Shown: positions 1 through 8,945 of the stretch, one piece after another | Numbering within the stretch: position 1 is the stretch's first letter | Layout: every line of letters starts with the position of its first letter | NCBI RefSeq assembly: GCF_014655715.1 | Contig: NZ_BNBM01000032.1 | Location: forward strand, 1 to 47,136 | Source of the DNA: Streptomyces lanatus | GTDB lineage: Bacteria; Actinomycetota; Actinomycetes; Streptomycetales; Streptomycetaceae | Length of the DNA: 47,136 nucleotides | Reading direction: 5' to 3' | Notes under the pieces: model-generated | What the model was told of the DNA's origin: nothing | The model's input: the letters and a program-made list of their open reading frames with translations, nothing else | The model's database searches: none | Translations under genes and position numbers: made by a program

Positions 1-769
1 CCTCGAACTCCTTGCCGTCGGCCAGGGTGACCTTGACGCCGTCGGCGGTGTACTCGGCCTTGGAGAAGAAGGTGCCCAGGTTGAACTTGATGCCGCGCTT
101 GCGGAACGCGCGCTCAAGAAGCTTGGAGGAGTTCTCGTCCTCGACCGGGACGAGGTGCTTCAGGCCCTCGATGACGGTGACGTCGGAGCCGAAGGACTTC
201 CACGCCGAGGCGAACTCGACGCCGATGACGCCGCCGCCCAGGATGATCGCGGACTTCGGCACGCGGGCCAGGACGAGGGCGTGGTCGGAGGAGATGATCC
301 GGTCGCCGTCGATCTCCAGGCCCGGCAGCGACTTCGGCACGGAGCCGGTCGCCAGCAGGACATGGCGGCCCTGGACGCGCCGGCCGTTCACGTCGACGGA
401 GGTGGGGGAGGACAGTCGGCCCTCGCCCTCGATGTAGGTGATGTCCCGTGCCTTGACCAGACTCGTCAGTCCCCTGCACAGGCTGTCGACCGTCTTGTCC
501 TTGTAGCGCTGCACCGCGGGCATGTCGATGCTCTCGAACGTGGCCATCACGCCGAAGAACTGTGCGTCGCGGGTCCGGTCGGCGACCTCGGCAGCGTGCA
601 GCAGGGCCTTGGTGGGGATGCATCCGTTGTGCAGACAGGTGCCGCCCAGCCTGTGTCTCTCGATCATCGCGGTACGCAGTCCCAGCTGCGCCCCGCGCAG
701 AGCCGCAGCGTATCCAGCGCTGCCGCCCCCCAGGACAACGAGATCGAAGTCCTCGGCAACGTCGATCAT
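1..769 (-). CDS. lpdA: Dihydrolipoyl dehydrogenase, N-terminal part (cut by window edge)
   Basis: FAD-dependent pyridine nucleotide-disulfide oxidoreductase that would reoxidise lipoamide in 2-oxoacid dehydrogenase or glycine cleavage complexes. About 256 residues are visible. The N-terminal FAD-binding stretch reads LVVLGGGSAGYAAALRG. The redox-active disulfide motif GGTCLHNGCIPTK follows at about residues 43-55, and the second Rossmann motif (ILGGGVIGVEF) lies near residue 180. The ATG at 769 is preceded by GGGAGGAACAC, a strong ribosome-binding site. The dimerisation domain lies beyond the left edge. Identity as Lpd is from family knowledge; a mercuric- or glutathione-reductase relative is less likely given the Lpd-type active site. 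Confidence 0.9.
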   Translation of the reverse strand, partial: MIDVAEDFDLVVLGGGSAGYAAALRGAQLGLRTAMIERHRLGGTCLHNGCIPTKALLHAAEVADRTRDAQFFGVMATFESIDMPAVQRYKDKTVDSLCRGLTSLVKARDITYIEGEGRLSSPTSVDVNGRRVQGRHVLLATGSVPKSLPGLEIDGDRIISSDHALVLARVPKSAIILGGGVIGVEFASAWKSFGSDVTVIEGLKHLVPVEDENSSKLLERAFRKRGIKFNLGTFFSKAEYTADGVKVTLADGKEFE

Positions 770-1269
770 GTGTTCCTCCCGGTCGTCGTGTTGGTTCTCG
801 GACAGCGGATCGCAGCCGTCGGTCGCAATCCGCCTCGACGAAGCGGACGAGCCGCCGCATGTCCGGGTACGGATGACCCGCACGAGCCCGTCTCCGTCCT
901 GTCCGTCCTGTGGCAGTGGGGCGTGGTCGCACCAACACCAAGAAAGGCCTACCGGCGTCGATTCCGCGTCTACTCCCCGTCGGGGTCCGTCCCCGAGATG
1001 CTCCTGCACCCGGGACGGGCCTGATGGGGCACTGGGCAGGCCGGACCGGTGCCCCAACAGGAACAGGCACGCCGTGCAGATGCCAAGGCCGCGCCCGCTG
1101 CGCGTCCTTCAGGTATCCAGGAGTGACGGAAGCCGCGCGCGGGAAATCCCGGGCCGTCGATGGGGCGCGTGGGGGAGGTTCGCCGGCCGGCCGGTCGCGG
1201 GGCCAACTCTGCCCGGGCCCGGGGCGCAGCCGTCCATACCGCGGGACCACACCCCCAAGCACCTCCCCC

Positions 1270-1513
1270 ACCATGTTGGGAACGATCGGGCAGGTGCACG
1301 ATCTGCTCCTTACCCACCAGGGCGCCCTGCTGCCGAACGGGCGCATCCCGGTTGGCGGAGGATGTGGAGTCGGCGGACCTCAGCGGCGTGGCAGGGACGC
1401 CCACGTTCTTCGTCAACGGGCTCCGGCACTACGGCGTGTACGACATCGCCAGTCTGTCCGCCACAGTGCGCGACGCCCGTGATCGGGACCGGGCAGGCGT
1501 CGATATGAGGTAG
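1270..1513 (+). pseudogene. DsbA-like thioredoxin-fold relic (C-terminal part)
   Basis: Two pieces of a DsbA-type thioredoxin fold lie in different frames. One encodes VHDLLLTHQGALL (about 1293-1332). The other (about 1345-1513) encodes DVESADLSGVAGTPTFFVNG and then RHYGVYDIASLSATV, ending at TAG 1513. In streptomycetes this combination is typical of the DsbA-like domain fused to the C-terminus of NhaA Na+/H+ antiporters, or of stand-alone DsbA proteins. The CxxC-bearing N-terminal part and the middle helices are absent, so no working protein is possible. I infer a decayed fragment; which parent it came from is uncertain. Confidence 0.6.
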
Positions 1514-1679
1514 ACAGTCGGTCCACACGACGGTGGTTGGCTGTGCCCGCGGTTGCGACGAGTGTCGCCCTTCTCTGTGCCGTGGCCGGCTCCCCGCCAC
1601 AGAGAGGCGTAGGAACCAGCCCTGAGCGGTGGGCGGTTCCTTCAGCGACTCGCCCCTAGGGCATCGTCGCCATCGCTCC

Positions 1680-1710
1680 GGCCCGCTCCCTCGTCCCCGG
1701 GGAGCGGGCC
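1680..1710 (-). terminator. GC-rich hairpin downstream of the LysR gene
   Basis: A perfect 10-bp inverted repeat (GGCCCGCTCC / GGAGCGGGCC) with an 11-nt loop lies about 115 nt beyond the stop of the LysR gene that reads toward it. There is no T-tract, which is normal for streptomycete terminators. Function as a terminator is inferred from position and stem quality. Confidence 0.5.
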
Positions 1711-1824
1711 GAACCCGGCCCGGCTGGCTGCCTCCTTTGCGACCGTGGAGGCGCGCCTCACGAGACGACGGAGGGTGCCGATCTCAATGGTTCTGTCTTG
1801 GACTTGGAGGATCGGTGCGGTACT

Positions 1825-2727
1825 TCAGAGTTCCGCCACTGCCTCCCGCAGGTACATCTCCAGCCGCCTGATCGATGCGGTCACGCCTCTCGTATCGAGC
1901 CGGCAGGTGTAGAGACGCCGGACGACCGTGGGCTGCCGCATGGGTAGAACGACGACGCTCGGTGGAGCGTCCAGCAGCAACAACCGCGGCAGCAGGGCGA
2001 CGCCGAGGCCCGCCGCGACGAGATTGAGCGCAGTACGGAAGTCCATGCCGTCGAAGTCCAAGCGATGTCCGCTTCCCCGGTCGCCGCTGACGGGTGACGC
2101 CGCCAAGTCGCGGAAGTCGACGGCGGTGTTGATCCATGCGTCCGACGGCAGATCGGCCGGGGTGACACTGTCGGCTCCGGCCAGGGGATGACCGGCGGGA
2201 AGGACGACCATGATCGGATCGTCCAGGAGGTGGTCCTGCCTGAGCCCGGCAGGCACTGGCCCGGGAGCGTGTTCGTAGTCGAACGTGATGGCCAGGTCGA
2301 TCTCTCCCCGGAACAGCAGCGTATGCGTTTCGCGCTGCTCGAGTTCACGGAGTGTGATGTGCACTGCCGGATGGGTGGCACGCAGGCGGGCGAGCGCGGG
2401 AGGGACGATGGAGGCTGCCGCCGAGATGAACGCGCCGAGCCGTACCTCGCCGCCAGTTCCGTCCGCGAGCGCCGCGAGCTCGGTGGCAGCGCGACTCATC
2501 GACATGCTGATCGCGGCCTCGGTGTCGAGAAGAACCTGCCCGGCCTCGGTCGCACGGACGGGCCGTCGGACCACGACTCGGGCACCGACCCGTCGTTCCA
2601 GCTCCGCGATCTGCTGCGAGACCGCGGACTGGGTGTAGCCCAGCTCCTCCGCGGCAGCGGCGAACGAGCCGAGCCGCACGACGGCCGCAAGGGTCACCAG
2701 GTGCCGCGGATCGAACAACCAAGACAT
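1825..2727 (-). CDS. LysR-family transcriptional regulator
   Basis: A 300-residue protein of normal LTTR length. The N-terminal winged helix-turn-helix (residues about 6-65) contains LGSFAAAAEELGYTQSAVSQQ and LERRVGARVVVRR. A periplasmic-binding-protein-like effector domain occupies about 90-295. It is divergent from the D-cysteine desulfhydrase-like gene that starts 77 nt away, the classic LTTR arrangement, so that gene is the likely target. The effector is not deducible; a sulfur amino acid or D-amino acid would fit the neighbour (inference). The ATG at 2727 has only a weak ribosome-binding site. Confidence 0.88.
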   Translation of the reverse strand: MSWLFDPRHLVTLAAVVRLGSFAAAAEELGYTQSAVSQQIAELERRVGARVVVRRPVRATEAGQVLLDTEAAISMSMSRAATELAALADGTGGEVRLGAFISAAASIVPPALARLRATHPAVHITLRELEQRETHTLLFRGEIDLAITFDYEHAPGPVPAGLRQDHLLDDPIMVVLPAGHPLAGADSVTPADLPSDAWINTAVDFRDLAASPVSGDRGSGHRLDFDGMDFRTALNLVAAGLGVALLPRLLLLDAPPSVVVLPMRQPTVVRRLYTCRLDTRGVTASIRRLEMYLREAVAEL

Positions 2728-2803
2728 GAAGTTAAGGATAGCTTATCGATGATGAAGATATCATTGCTTGCGCTAATCCAGCGGGGTGACTGACGCTGGA
2801 CGC
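2728..2803. promoter_or_regulatory. Divergent LysR / desulfhydrase promoter region
   Basis: This AT-rich 76-nt spacer separates two divergent starts. It contains overlapping dyads, including an ATCGAT palindrome and TGAT-GAAGAT-ATCA. A LysR operator is expected here by family rule. No single T-N11-A box stands out clearly enough to name. Confidence 0.45.
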
Positions 2804-3880
2804 ATGGACTTCACGCAATTCGACACCGCGGTCAACAAACTCCCCCGCCGCCGGATCGGCTTCTACCCCACTCCGTTTCACGCCTTGCCCAATCTGTCGG
2901 CGGCGTACGGCATCAACTTCTTCATGAAGCGCGAGGACCTGGCAGGCCCCAGCGCGATCAGCGGGAGCAAGATGCGCCTGGCCGAGTTCATCCTGGGGCG
3001 GGCCCTCGAGAACGGAGTGACACACGTCATCACCCAGGGCGCATACCTGACCAACTCGGGTCTGCAATTCGCCGCCGCCTGCCTGAGCGCACGAATCACG
3101 CCCATCCTGGTTCTCACGCGGAACGTGCCCCGGCACGGTGAACTCGGCGAGTTCCGCGGCAACTATCTGCTCAACAAGACGATGGGTGTCGAAACCCACG
3201 TCATCAACGTCAGCGGCAACGAATGGCATTCTTCGAACGAGGCCGCGCGGATCAGCGACGCCATCGAGACGCGCAAGGCCGAACTCGAGGCGCAGGGACA
3301 CAAGGTCCTCGTTGTCGGAACCGGTGGTGCGCACCCCGACGGTTTCATCGCGCACGCCCTGACGTTCCGGGAAATGCTTGAACAGTCCGATGCCGCAGGC
3401 GTGGAACTCGACTACGTCTACCACACGATCGGCACCGGGACCGCGCTGCCGGGACTGCTGGCAGCCAAGCTGAGTCTGGGGCACCCGGTGAAGTTCCGGT
3501 CGATCTCCATCCAGAGGGTCAACGACGAAGACCGGATGAACCCCGGCGTGATTGTCGAACGGACCAAGGCGGTGCTGGCCACCTTGGGCGCGCCCGTACC
3601 CGACGACGCGACGATCCGTGCCGAGATCGACATCGACCAGCGCTTCATCGGCGAGGAGTACGCCGTCGCGTCCGCCGAAAGCACAACTGCCATCCGCGAG
3701 CTGGCCCGAGCCGAGGGCGTCTTCGTCGGCCCGGTCTACACGGGCAAGGGACTCGCAGGAATGCTCGACCACGCGCGCAGCGGGCGGATCCCCGCCGACA
3801 GCAACGTCGCGTTCCTGCACACCGGAGACACTGGCAACCTGTTCGAAATCCCCCAAGTCGTCGGCCACATCGCCGACTGA
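2804..3880 (+). CDS. D-cysteine desulfhydrase / ACC deaminase-family PLP enzyme
   Basis: A 358-residue fold-type II PLP enzyme. The N-terminus (GFYPTPFHALPNLS, then NFFMKREDL) and the PLP lysine in SGSKMRLAEF match the D-cysteine desulfhydrase/ACC deaminase family. The substrate-loop stretch is ITQGAYLTNSGLQFAAAC, where many members have QSNHxR. Near the C-terminus HTGDTGNLFE replaces the usual HTGG-x-xxLF. It probably deaminates a small D- or cyclic amino acid; these deviations make the exact substrate unsure. I use the ATG at 2804; an in-frame GTG at 2786 is possible, and neither has a strong Shine-Dalgarno sequence. It is divergent from, and probably controlled by, the LysR protein. Confidence 0.78.
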   Translation: MDFTQFDTAVNKLPRRRIGFYPTPFHALPNLSAAYGINFFMKREDLAGPSAISGSKMRLAEFILGRALENGVTHVITQGAYLTNSGLQFAAACLSARITPILVLTRNVPRHGELGEFRGNYLLNKTMGVETHVINVSGNEWHSSNEAARISDAIETRKAELEAQGHKVLVVGTGGAHPDGFIAHALTFREMLEQSDAAGVELDYVYHTIGTGTALPGLLAAKLSLGHPVKFRSISIQRVNDEDRMNPGVIVERTKAVLATLGAPVPDDATIRAEIDIDQRFIGEEYAVASAESTTAIRELARAEGVFVGPVYTGKGLAGMLDHARSGRIPADSNVAFLHTGDTGNLFEIPQVVGHIAD

Positions 3881-3945
3881 GCCCACAGCTCCCGCCCGGT
3901 GGACGGCCGAGCGCGACGAGCACGCGATCACCGTCTCGGTTGAAA

Positions 3946-4860
3946 TCATGTGCAGATGAGCACGATCTTCTTGCCGCCGGCCCCTCCGGTGACCACCCGG
4001 GCGAACGCCTCAGGTCCTTCGCTCAACGGCAGGGGCTCCGGCGCGAGTTTCAAGGCTCCCGCAGCCACCTGCTCCGCCAGCTGAGCGAGCTGGGCCGCGT
4101 TCGGCTCGACGTAGAGGTTCCAACTCGTGATACCTCGTACTTCAGCAGGCGCGTCCGACGTCACGGAACACAGGCGGCCGCCGTCCCGCAGCAGAGGCAG
4201 GGCGGCGTCCGCTGTGCCGGCAGCGATGATCAGTGCGGCATCGAACCCGCCGCGCACCTTGGCCGACCAGTCCGGATCGTGGTAGTCGACGATCTCGGTC
4301 GCTCCCAGACCGAGCAGACGCTCGGCGGCGGCAGCGGACGCTGTCGCGGTCACCTCGATGCCCTTGGCTGCGGCGAGCTGGATGGCCAGCGCTCCGGTGG
4401 CCCCGCTTCCGTTGGTGATCAGGAGCCGCTGCCCTCGGGTGAGGCTCAGCTTCTCCAGGGCCTGCAACGCGGTGAGCCCGTTGACGGGCAGTGCCGCGGC
4501 TTCGAGAGAGTCCAGTCCTGCGGGGCAGGCCGCCGCGTGCGCCGCGGTGATCAGAACGCGTTCGGCCCAGAACCCGCTTCCCCCGGGCAGCGGCGCCTCG
4601 TGCGCGAGTACCCGGTCGCCCACGGCGAACCCGTCGACGCCCGCGCCGACGGCCAACACCTTGCCCGCACCCTCCACTCCCAGCGCGGCCGGCGGGCGCA
4701 GCCCAACGTCCCACCCGGCGTTGTTCAGCAGTCGATCCCAAGGACCGACACCGGCCGCCTCGACCGTCAGCAGAACCTGGCCGGGGCCAGGAGACGACGG
4801 CTCGGGCAACTGCAGCAGGGTGACGTCCTTCTCCACCCCGGAAACTCCACACGCTTTCAC
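3946..4860 (-). CDS. Zinc-independent MDR oxidoreductase (quinone reductase-like)
   Basis: A 304-residue medium-chain dehydrogenase/reductase. The GroES-like N-terminal half carries GPWDRLLNNAGWDVGL and LGVEGAGKVLAVG. The Rossmann half has LLITNGSGATGALAIQLA around residue 145, the NADPH-binding glycine motif of quinone oxidoreductases. No structural or catalytic zinc cysteine pattern is visible, so it is most likely an NADPH-dependent enone/quinone reductase. The GTG start at 4860 follows AAAAGGACAAAG. It stands alone, converging with the desulfhydrase gene and 57 nt from the next gene's stop. Substrate unknown. Confidence 0.8.
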   Translation of the reverse strand: MKACGVSGVEKDVTLLQLPEPSSPGPGQVLLTVEAAGVGPWDRLLNNAGWDVGLRPPAALGVEGAGKVLAVGAGVDGFAVGDRVLAHEAPLPGGSGFWAERVLITAAHAAACPAGLDSLEAAALPVNGLTALQALEKLSLTRGQRLLITNGSGATGALAIQLAAAKGIEVTATASAAAAERLLGLGATEIVDYHDPDWSAKVRGGFDAALIIAAGTADAALPLLRDGGRLCSVTSDAPAEVRGITSWNLYVEPNAAQLAQLAEQVAAGALKLAPEPLPLSEGPEAFARVVTGGAGGKKIVLICT

Positions 4861-4917
4861 AGTAGTTCTTTGTCCTTTTCGCTCAATCCGGCTGACGGGG
4901 ACGTCCGGGCCGGATAC

Positions 4918-5514
4918 TCACAACGTTCCCAGCACGATCGAAACCTGGCGGGCCAATTCAGGTACGACCTCGGCCGTGAACCAGGTGTTCCTCGCGTGCC
5001 AGCCGTAGTTCAGCGGTGACGGGTGCACCAGCGGGAAGTCGGTAGGGAAGTATTCGTCATAGGACCGTACGGTCTCAGTAAGGTTCGCCTTGGCCCGGCC
5101 CGCGAGATAGAACCGCTGCGCGTGGGCGCCAATGAGCACTCGGAGAGTGATGTCCGGCATTCCGGCGAAGATCCGTGGATGCCACCGAGGCGCGAAGTCC
5201 CTGCGCGGGGGCAGATCACCCTTGACGCCCTTGCCCGGGAAGTAGAAATCCATCGGCACGATGGCGAACAGTTCGGGATTGTAGAACTCGTCGTCCCGCA
5301 CACCGAGCCACGAGCGCAAACGCAGGCCGCTGGCGTCATCCCACGGTATGCCGCTTTCCTGGGCACGCCTCCCCGGCGCCTGGCCGATGATCGCGATCCG
5401 CGCGGACGGCGACCCGGCCCACACGGGACGGTAGCCGAGGTCGCGTGCCCACGCGTTGGACGGATCGGACGTCAGCTCGTCCATGACTGCACGCAAGACG
5501 TCGGTCAACTGCAC
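4918..5514 (-). CDS. Uracil-DNA glycosylase-family protein
   Basis: A 198-residue protein with the fold motifs of the uracil-DNA glycosylase superfamily: IAIIGQAPGRRAQESG near residue 40 (uracil/phosphate-binding loop) and VHPSPLNYGWHARN near residue 163 (the HPSPL leucine-intercalation loop). There are no CxxC or Fe-S cysteines, so it is not a family 4/5 enzyme. It belongs to the group annotated only as 'uracil-DNA glycosylase family'. The GTG start at 5514 lies 8 nt beyond the end of the downstream-numbered GH65 gene, so it may be the last gene of that transcript. Confidence 0.8.
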   Translation of the reverse strand: MQLTDVLRAVMDELTSDPSNAWARDLGYRPVWAGSPSARIAIIGQAPGRRAQESGIPWDDASGLRLRSWLGVRDDEFYNPELFAIVPMDFYFPGKGVKGDLPPRRDFAPRWHPRIFAGMPDITLRVLIGAHAQRFYLAGRAKANLTETVRSYDEYFPTDFPLVHPSPLNYGWHARNTWFTAEVVPELARQVSIVLGTL

Positions 5515-5521
5515 TCCGGGT

Positions 5522-7942
5522 TCATATCGTCATTTCCGTTCTACTGGTCGTCATTTCCGTCCAGCTGGATGTCCGCCCCTGAGACGCTCCAACACTGCTG
5601 TCATGGCTACGGGGCTCCCGCCCGGGCGGCTGGCCGGGCGGAGTCCGGTGCGGCTGGCGTTCGAGCCGGAGGCTGCGCTGCGCATCGGTGGAGACGGTGA
5701 CCGGCTCGCCGAAATGCCACAGCTCCAGCGGTGCTCCCTCCAGGAGCGTGTAGGTGACGCGGGAGTGCTCGATCTCGACCCGCAGCCTGCGGCCCCTGAC
5801 CTCCAGCCTGAACGCCAGTCGACTGATCGCCTCCGGCAGTTTGGGCGCGAAGCCGAGAGAGTCGCCTCGGGGCCGCATTCCGCCGAACCCGGCGACCAGT
5901 GCCATCCACGTCCCCGCGAGGGAGGCCATGTGGAGTCCGTCGCGGGTGTTCATCTCCAGATCCTCCAGGTCCATGAGGGCCGCTTCGTGCAGGTACTGGT
6001 AAGCGAGGCCCAAGTGGCCGACCTCTGCGGCCATGACGGCCTGGCAGCAGGCCGACAGAGAGGAGTCGCGCACCGTCAGCGGCTCGTAGTAGGCGAAGTT
6101 CCGTGCCTTGTGCTCCGCGTCGAAGAACTCCCCGCGTGTGAACATCGCCAGGACCAGGTCCGCCTGCTTGACCACCTGCTTGCGGTAGAGGTCGTAGTAG
6201 GGGAAGTGCAGCAGCAGCGGATACTGATCCGGGCTGGTACCGGCGAAGTCCCACGGTTCGAGGCGCGTGAAGCCCTCGTGCTGCTCGTGGACGCGCAGTT
6301 CGCTGCTGTACGGCACATGCACGGCGTCGGCAGCGTCCCGCCAGGCGGCGGCCTCCTCGTCGTCCACCCCGAGTCGAGCGGCACGGTCCGGGTACCGGGC
6401 GACGGCGTCAGCCGCGGCCGTCAGGTTCGCGGCCGCCATCAGGTTCGTGTACGTGTTGTCGTTCTTGACCGCGGTGTACTCGTCCGGCCCCGTGACACCG
6501 TCGATGTGGAACCGCCCAAGGCGGTCGTGGTGCCCCAGGGACCTCCACATGCGCGCCGTCTCCACGAGCAGCTCCAGCCCGCAGTCCTGGTCGAACTCCT
6601 CGTCGCCGGTGGCGGACACGTAGCGTACGACCGCGTCCGCGATGTCGGCGTTCACATGGAAGGCGGCGCTGCCGGCCGGCCAGTAGGCCGAGCACTCGGC
6701 GCCCTCGATCGTCCGCCATGGGAAAGCGGCGCCCCGCAGCCTGAGTTGGGTTGCCCGTTGCCGGGCGGCCGGGAGCGTCGACCGGCGCCACCGCAGGGCC
6801 GCGCGCACGGCCGAGGGCTCGGTGTAGGTCAGCATCGGCAGCACGAAACTCTCGGTGTCCCAGAACGTGTGACCGTCGTACCCAGAGCCGGTCAGTCCCT
6901 TGGCGGGCAGGGCGCGTTCCTCCGCGCGGGCGCCTGCCTGCAACACATGGAAGGTCGCGAAGCGGACGGCCTGCTGGATCTCCGCGTCGCCGTCGACCTC
7001 GACATCCGCACGGGACCAGAACCTGTCGAGGTACTGGCGCTGCTCGGCTACCAGCCCTCGCCACCCTGCGCTGTCAGCCGCGGCGAGGGCGGCGTCGACC
7101 TGGTCGCGCAGGCCCGGCAGCGTACGGGTGGCCGACCAGCCGTACGCGACCAGTTTCTCCAATCTGAGCCGCTCCCCCGCTCTGAGCGTCGATGTCGCTG
7201 TCAGCCGGGCGACATCGCCGCTGCTCTCGCTGCGGAGCTGGGTACCCTCCGGGCCGCTCACTGTATGGCCGACCGCGGCGGCAACTCGCAGCCCGCTGCG
7301 GCGGGTGCGGTGGAGCAGCCTCAGCCTGCTGCCCTCGGATGCGTGCTCCAGTGACTCGAGCGGCGACCGCGGCGCCTGCGCGGCCCGGGGGTCGCCCCCG
7401 GACTGGGGCAGCTCCTCGTTCGCGACCAGTTCGGACTGCACCACGACGCGTACGTCGCACTCCAACGGCTCTACCTCGTAGAGGATTGCTGCGACGGATC
7501 GCTGCGTCAGGGACACCAGGCGGGAAGACCGCACCCTGACCCGGCGGCCGGCCGGCGAGGTCCACTCGCAGGTGCGGTGCAGCAGCCCGGAGCGCAGGTC
7601 CAGCACCCTTTCATGGGAATGCAGCCGGCCGTAGCGCAGATCGAAGGGCTCGTCGTCCACCAGCAGCCGGACGATCTTGCCGTTGGTGACGTTGACGATC
7701 GTCTGACCCGACTCGGGGTATCCATAGCCCACTTCCGCGTACGGCAGGGCGTGTATTTCATGGACGCCATTGAGGTAGGTGCCGGGCAGTCCGTGCGGTT
7801 CGCCCTCTTCCAGGTTGCCGCGCCAGCCGATGTGCCCGTTCGACAACGCGAAGACGGACTCGCTCTGGGCAAGCAGGCCGAGGTCCAGCGCGGTCTCCCG
7901 CAGTACCCACGGCTCGACGGCGTAGGACGGATGGCTGATCAC
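5522..7942 (-). CDS. Glycoside hydrolase family 65 disaccharide phosphorylase
   Basis: An 806-residue GH65 protein, full length for the family. The N-terminal beta-sandwich is followed by the (alpha/alpha)6 barrel. The general-acid motif VTGPDEYTAVKNDNTYTN places the catalytic Glu at residue 488. FWDTESFVLPML (about 360-371) and the phosphate-site region VRDSSLSACCQ are present. GH65 phosphorylases cleave maltose, trehalose, kojibiose or similar to beta-glucose 1-phosphate plus a sugar. The gene overlaps the beta-phosphoglucomutase stop by 4 nt (GTGA), so the two are translationally coupled and would channel beta-Glc-1-P to Glc-6-P. The same pairing is known in mycobacteria (Rv3400-Rv3401). 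Which disaccharide is used cannot be told. The C-terminal tail is short and Thr/Ser-rich with repeated TEMT. Confidence 0.9.
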   Translation of the reverse strand: MISHPSYAVEPWVLRETALDLGLLAQSESVFALSNGHIGWRGNLEEGEPHGLPGTYLNGVHEIHALPYAEVGYGYPESGQTIVNVTNGKIVRLLVDDEPFDLRYGRLHSHERVLDLRSGLLHRTCEWTSPAGRRVRVRSSRLVSLTQRSVAAILYEVEPLECDVRVVVQSELVANEELPQSGGDPRAAQAPRSPLESLEHASEGSRLRLLHRTRRSGLRVAAAVGHTVSGPEGTQLRSESSGDVARLTATSTLRAGERLRLEKLVAYGWSATRTLPGLRDQVDAALAAADSAGWRGLVAEQRQYLDRFWSRADVEVDGDAEIQQAVRFATFHVLQAGARAEERALPAKGLTGSGYDGHTFWDTESFVLPMLTYTEPSAVRAALRWRRSTLPAARQRATQLRLRGAAFPWRTIEGAECSAYWPAGSAAFHVNADIADAVVRYVSATGDEEFDQDCGLELLVETARMWRSLGHHDRLGRFHIDGVTGPDEYTAVKNDNTYTNLMAAANLTAAADAVARYPDRAARLGVDDEEAAAWRDAADAVHVPYSSELRVHEQHEGFTRLEPWDFAGTSPDQYPLLLHFPYYDLYRKQVVKQADLVLAMFTRGEFFDAEHKARNFAYYEPLTVRDSSLSACCQAVMAAEVGHLGLAYQYLHEAALMDLEDLEMNTRDGLHMASLAGTWMALVAGFGGMRPRGDSLGFAPKLPEAISRLAFRLEVRGRRLRVEIEHSRVTYTLLEGAPLELWHFGEPVTVSTDAQRSLRLERQPHRTPPGQPPGREPRSHDSSVGASQGRTSSWTEMTTSRTEMTI

Positions 7943-8694
7943 GTCCGGTTCCGCCGATCGGGAGTACCTGCAAGGTCACTCAGGTCGCTGACGACCGTAT
8001 CGGCGCCATGCGCGTACAGGCCGTCGGCCTGGCCCGTCCGGTCGACGCCGACCACCCACCCGAAGTGCCCCGACCGGCCGGCGTCCATGCCTGCCTGCGC
8101 GTCCTCGAAGACAGCACACTCGGAGGGGTGCTGCCCCAGGTCACGGGCCGCCGCCAGGAAGGTGTCGGGGTGGGGCTTGCCCCGCAAACTCCGTTTCGCG
8201 GCCACGACACCGTCGATCCACGCGTCGAAGAGTGTCTCCGCATGCGCGGCCCTCAGGACCTCGCGGCAGTTGGCGCTGGATGTGACGACGGCTGTGAGCA
8301 GCCCCTGCTCACGGGCCGCCACGAGGTAGGCCATGGTGTCCTGGTAGACCCCGACTCCCTGCGAGCGGATCCTGGCCTCGTACAGGTCCGTCTTCCAGTG
8401 ACCCAGGCCGTGCACCGTGTCCAGGCCCGGGGGGTTGTCGGGACTACCGTCGGGCAGTTCCATGCCGCGTGAAGCCAGGAAGCACCGCACGCCGTCGGCT
8501 CTCGGCCGTCCATCGACGAACTCGCGGTAGTCCGCGTCCACGGAGAACGGGCGGAATCCGTCGCCCTCCCGCTTTCGCAGGAACGCGTCGAACGTCTCCT
8601 TCCACGCGGCAGCATGCACGGAGGCCGTGTCGGTGATGACGCCGTCGAGGTCGAAGAGACAAGCCCGTATCAGGGCAGGCAGGCCAAGCGCCAC
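7939..8694 (-). CDS. Beta-phosphoglucomutase-like HAD phosphatase
   Basis: A HAD-superfamily protein of 251 residues from the GTG at 8694, which follows AGGGAG at good spacing. The same frame stays open upstream to 8979, but that extension lacks homology features. Motif I is FDLDGVITDTASVHAAAW, typical of beta-phosphoglucomutase with the AW of its cap. Motif II is VVTSSANCREVL, the motif III lysine is in GKPHPDTF, and motif IV is FEDAQAG. It should convert beta-Glc-1-P to Glc-6-P. Its stop overlaps the GH65 start (GTGA), so the two enzymes form one catabolic unit for an alpha-glucobiose. Confidence 0.87.
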   Translation of the reverse strand: MALGLPALIRACLFDLDGVITDTASVHAAAWKETFDAFLRKREGDGFRPFSVDADYREFVDGRPRADGVRCFLASRGMELPDGSPDNPPGLDTVHGLGHWKTDLYEARIRSQGVGVYQDTMAYLVAAREQGLLTAVVTSSANCREVLRAAHAETLFDAWIDGVVAAKRSLRGKPHPDTFLAAARDLGQHPSECAVFEDAQAGMDAGRSGHFGWVVGVDRTGQADGLYAHGADTVVSDLSDLAGTPDRRNRT

Positions 8695-8820
8695 AGGGTC
8701 GTCTCCCTTGCGAGTGCCGGTGAGGCGGCCAGTCTTGACTGTCCCACGACGCTCGCGGAAGGCTGGTAGACCTCTGGTAGACGCCGGATTCATCGGCCGA
8801 TATCGCCAGCCTGGCCGGGT

Positions 8821-8837
8821 GGCAACTGAACGTTGCC
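8821..8837. promoter_or_regulatory. Inverted repeat upstream of the GH65 operon
   Basis: GGCAAC-TGAAC-GTTGCC is a perfect 6-bp dyad with a 5-nt centre, about 125 nt upstream of the beta-phosphoglucomutase GTG. Two copies of TGGTAGAC lie between it and the gene (about 8763-8783). Size and position suit an operator for a sugar-responsive regulator, but no regulator gene is adjacent. Confidence 0.35.
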
Positions 8838-8945
8838 ATGCTCCTGTTCGGGGCCTGCGCGTCCGACACCGGGTAGACAGGCGGTAGATGTCCTGGCGCT
8901 TCCCGGTCCAATGCGCGGCGTTGTGATCCGCATTCAAGCCGCGGC

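Noticed and set aside
114..1346. 410-residue minus-strand frame over the lpdA region
   Set aside because: It is an out-of-frame shadow of lpdA running into non-coding DNA; it is Arg/Pro-rich and has no domain, whereas the lpdA frame carries all the expected motifs.
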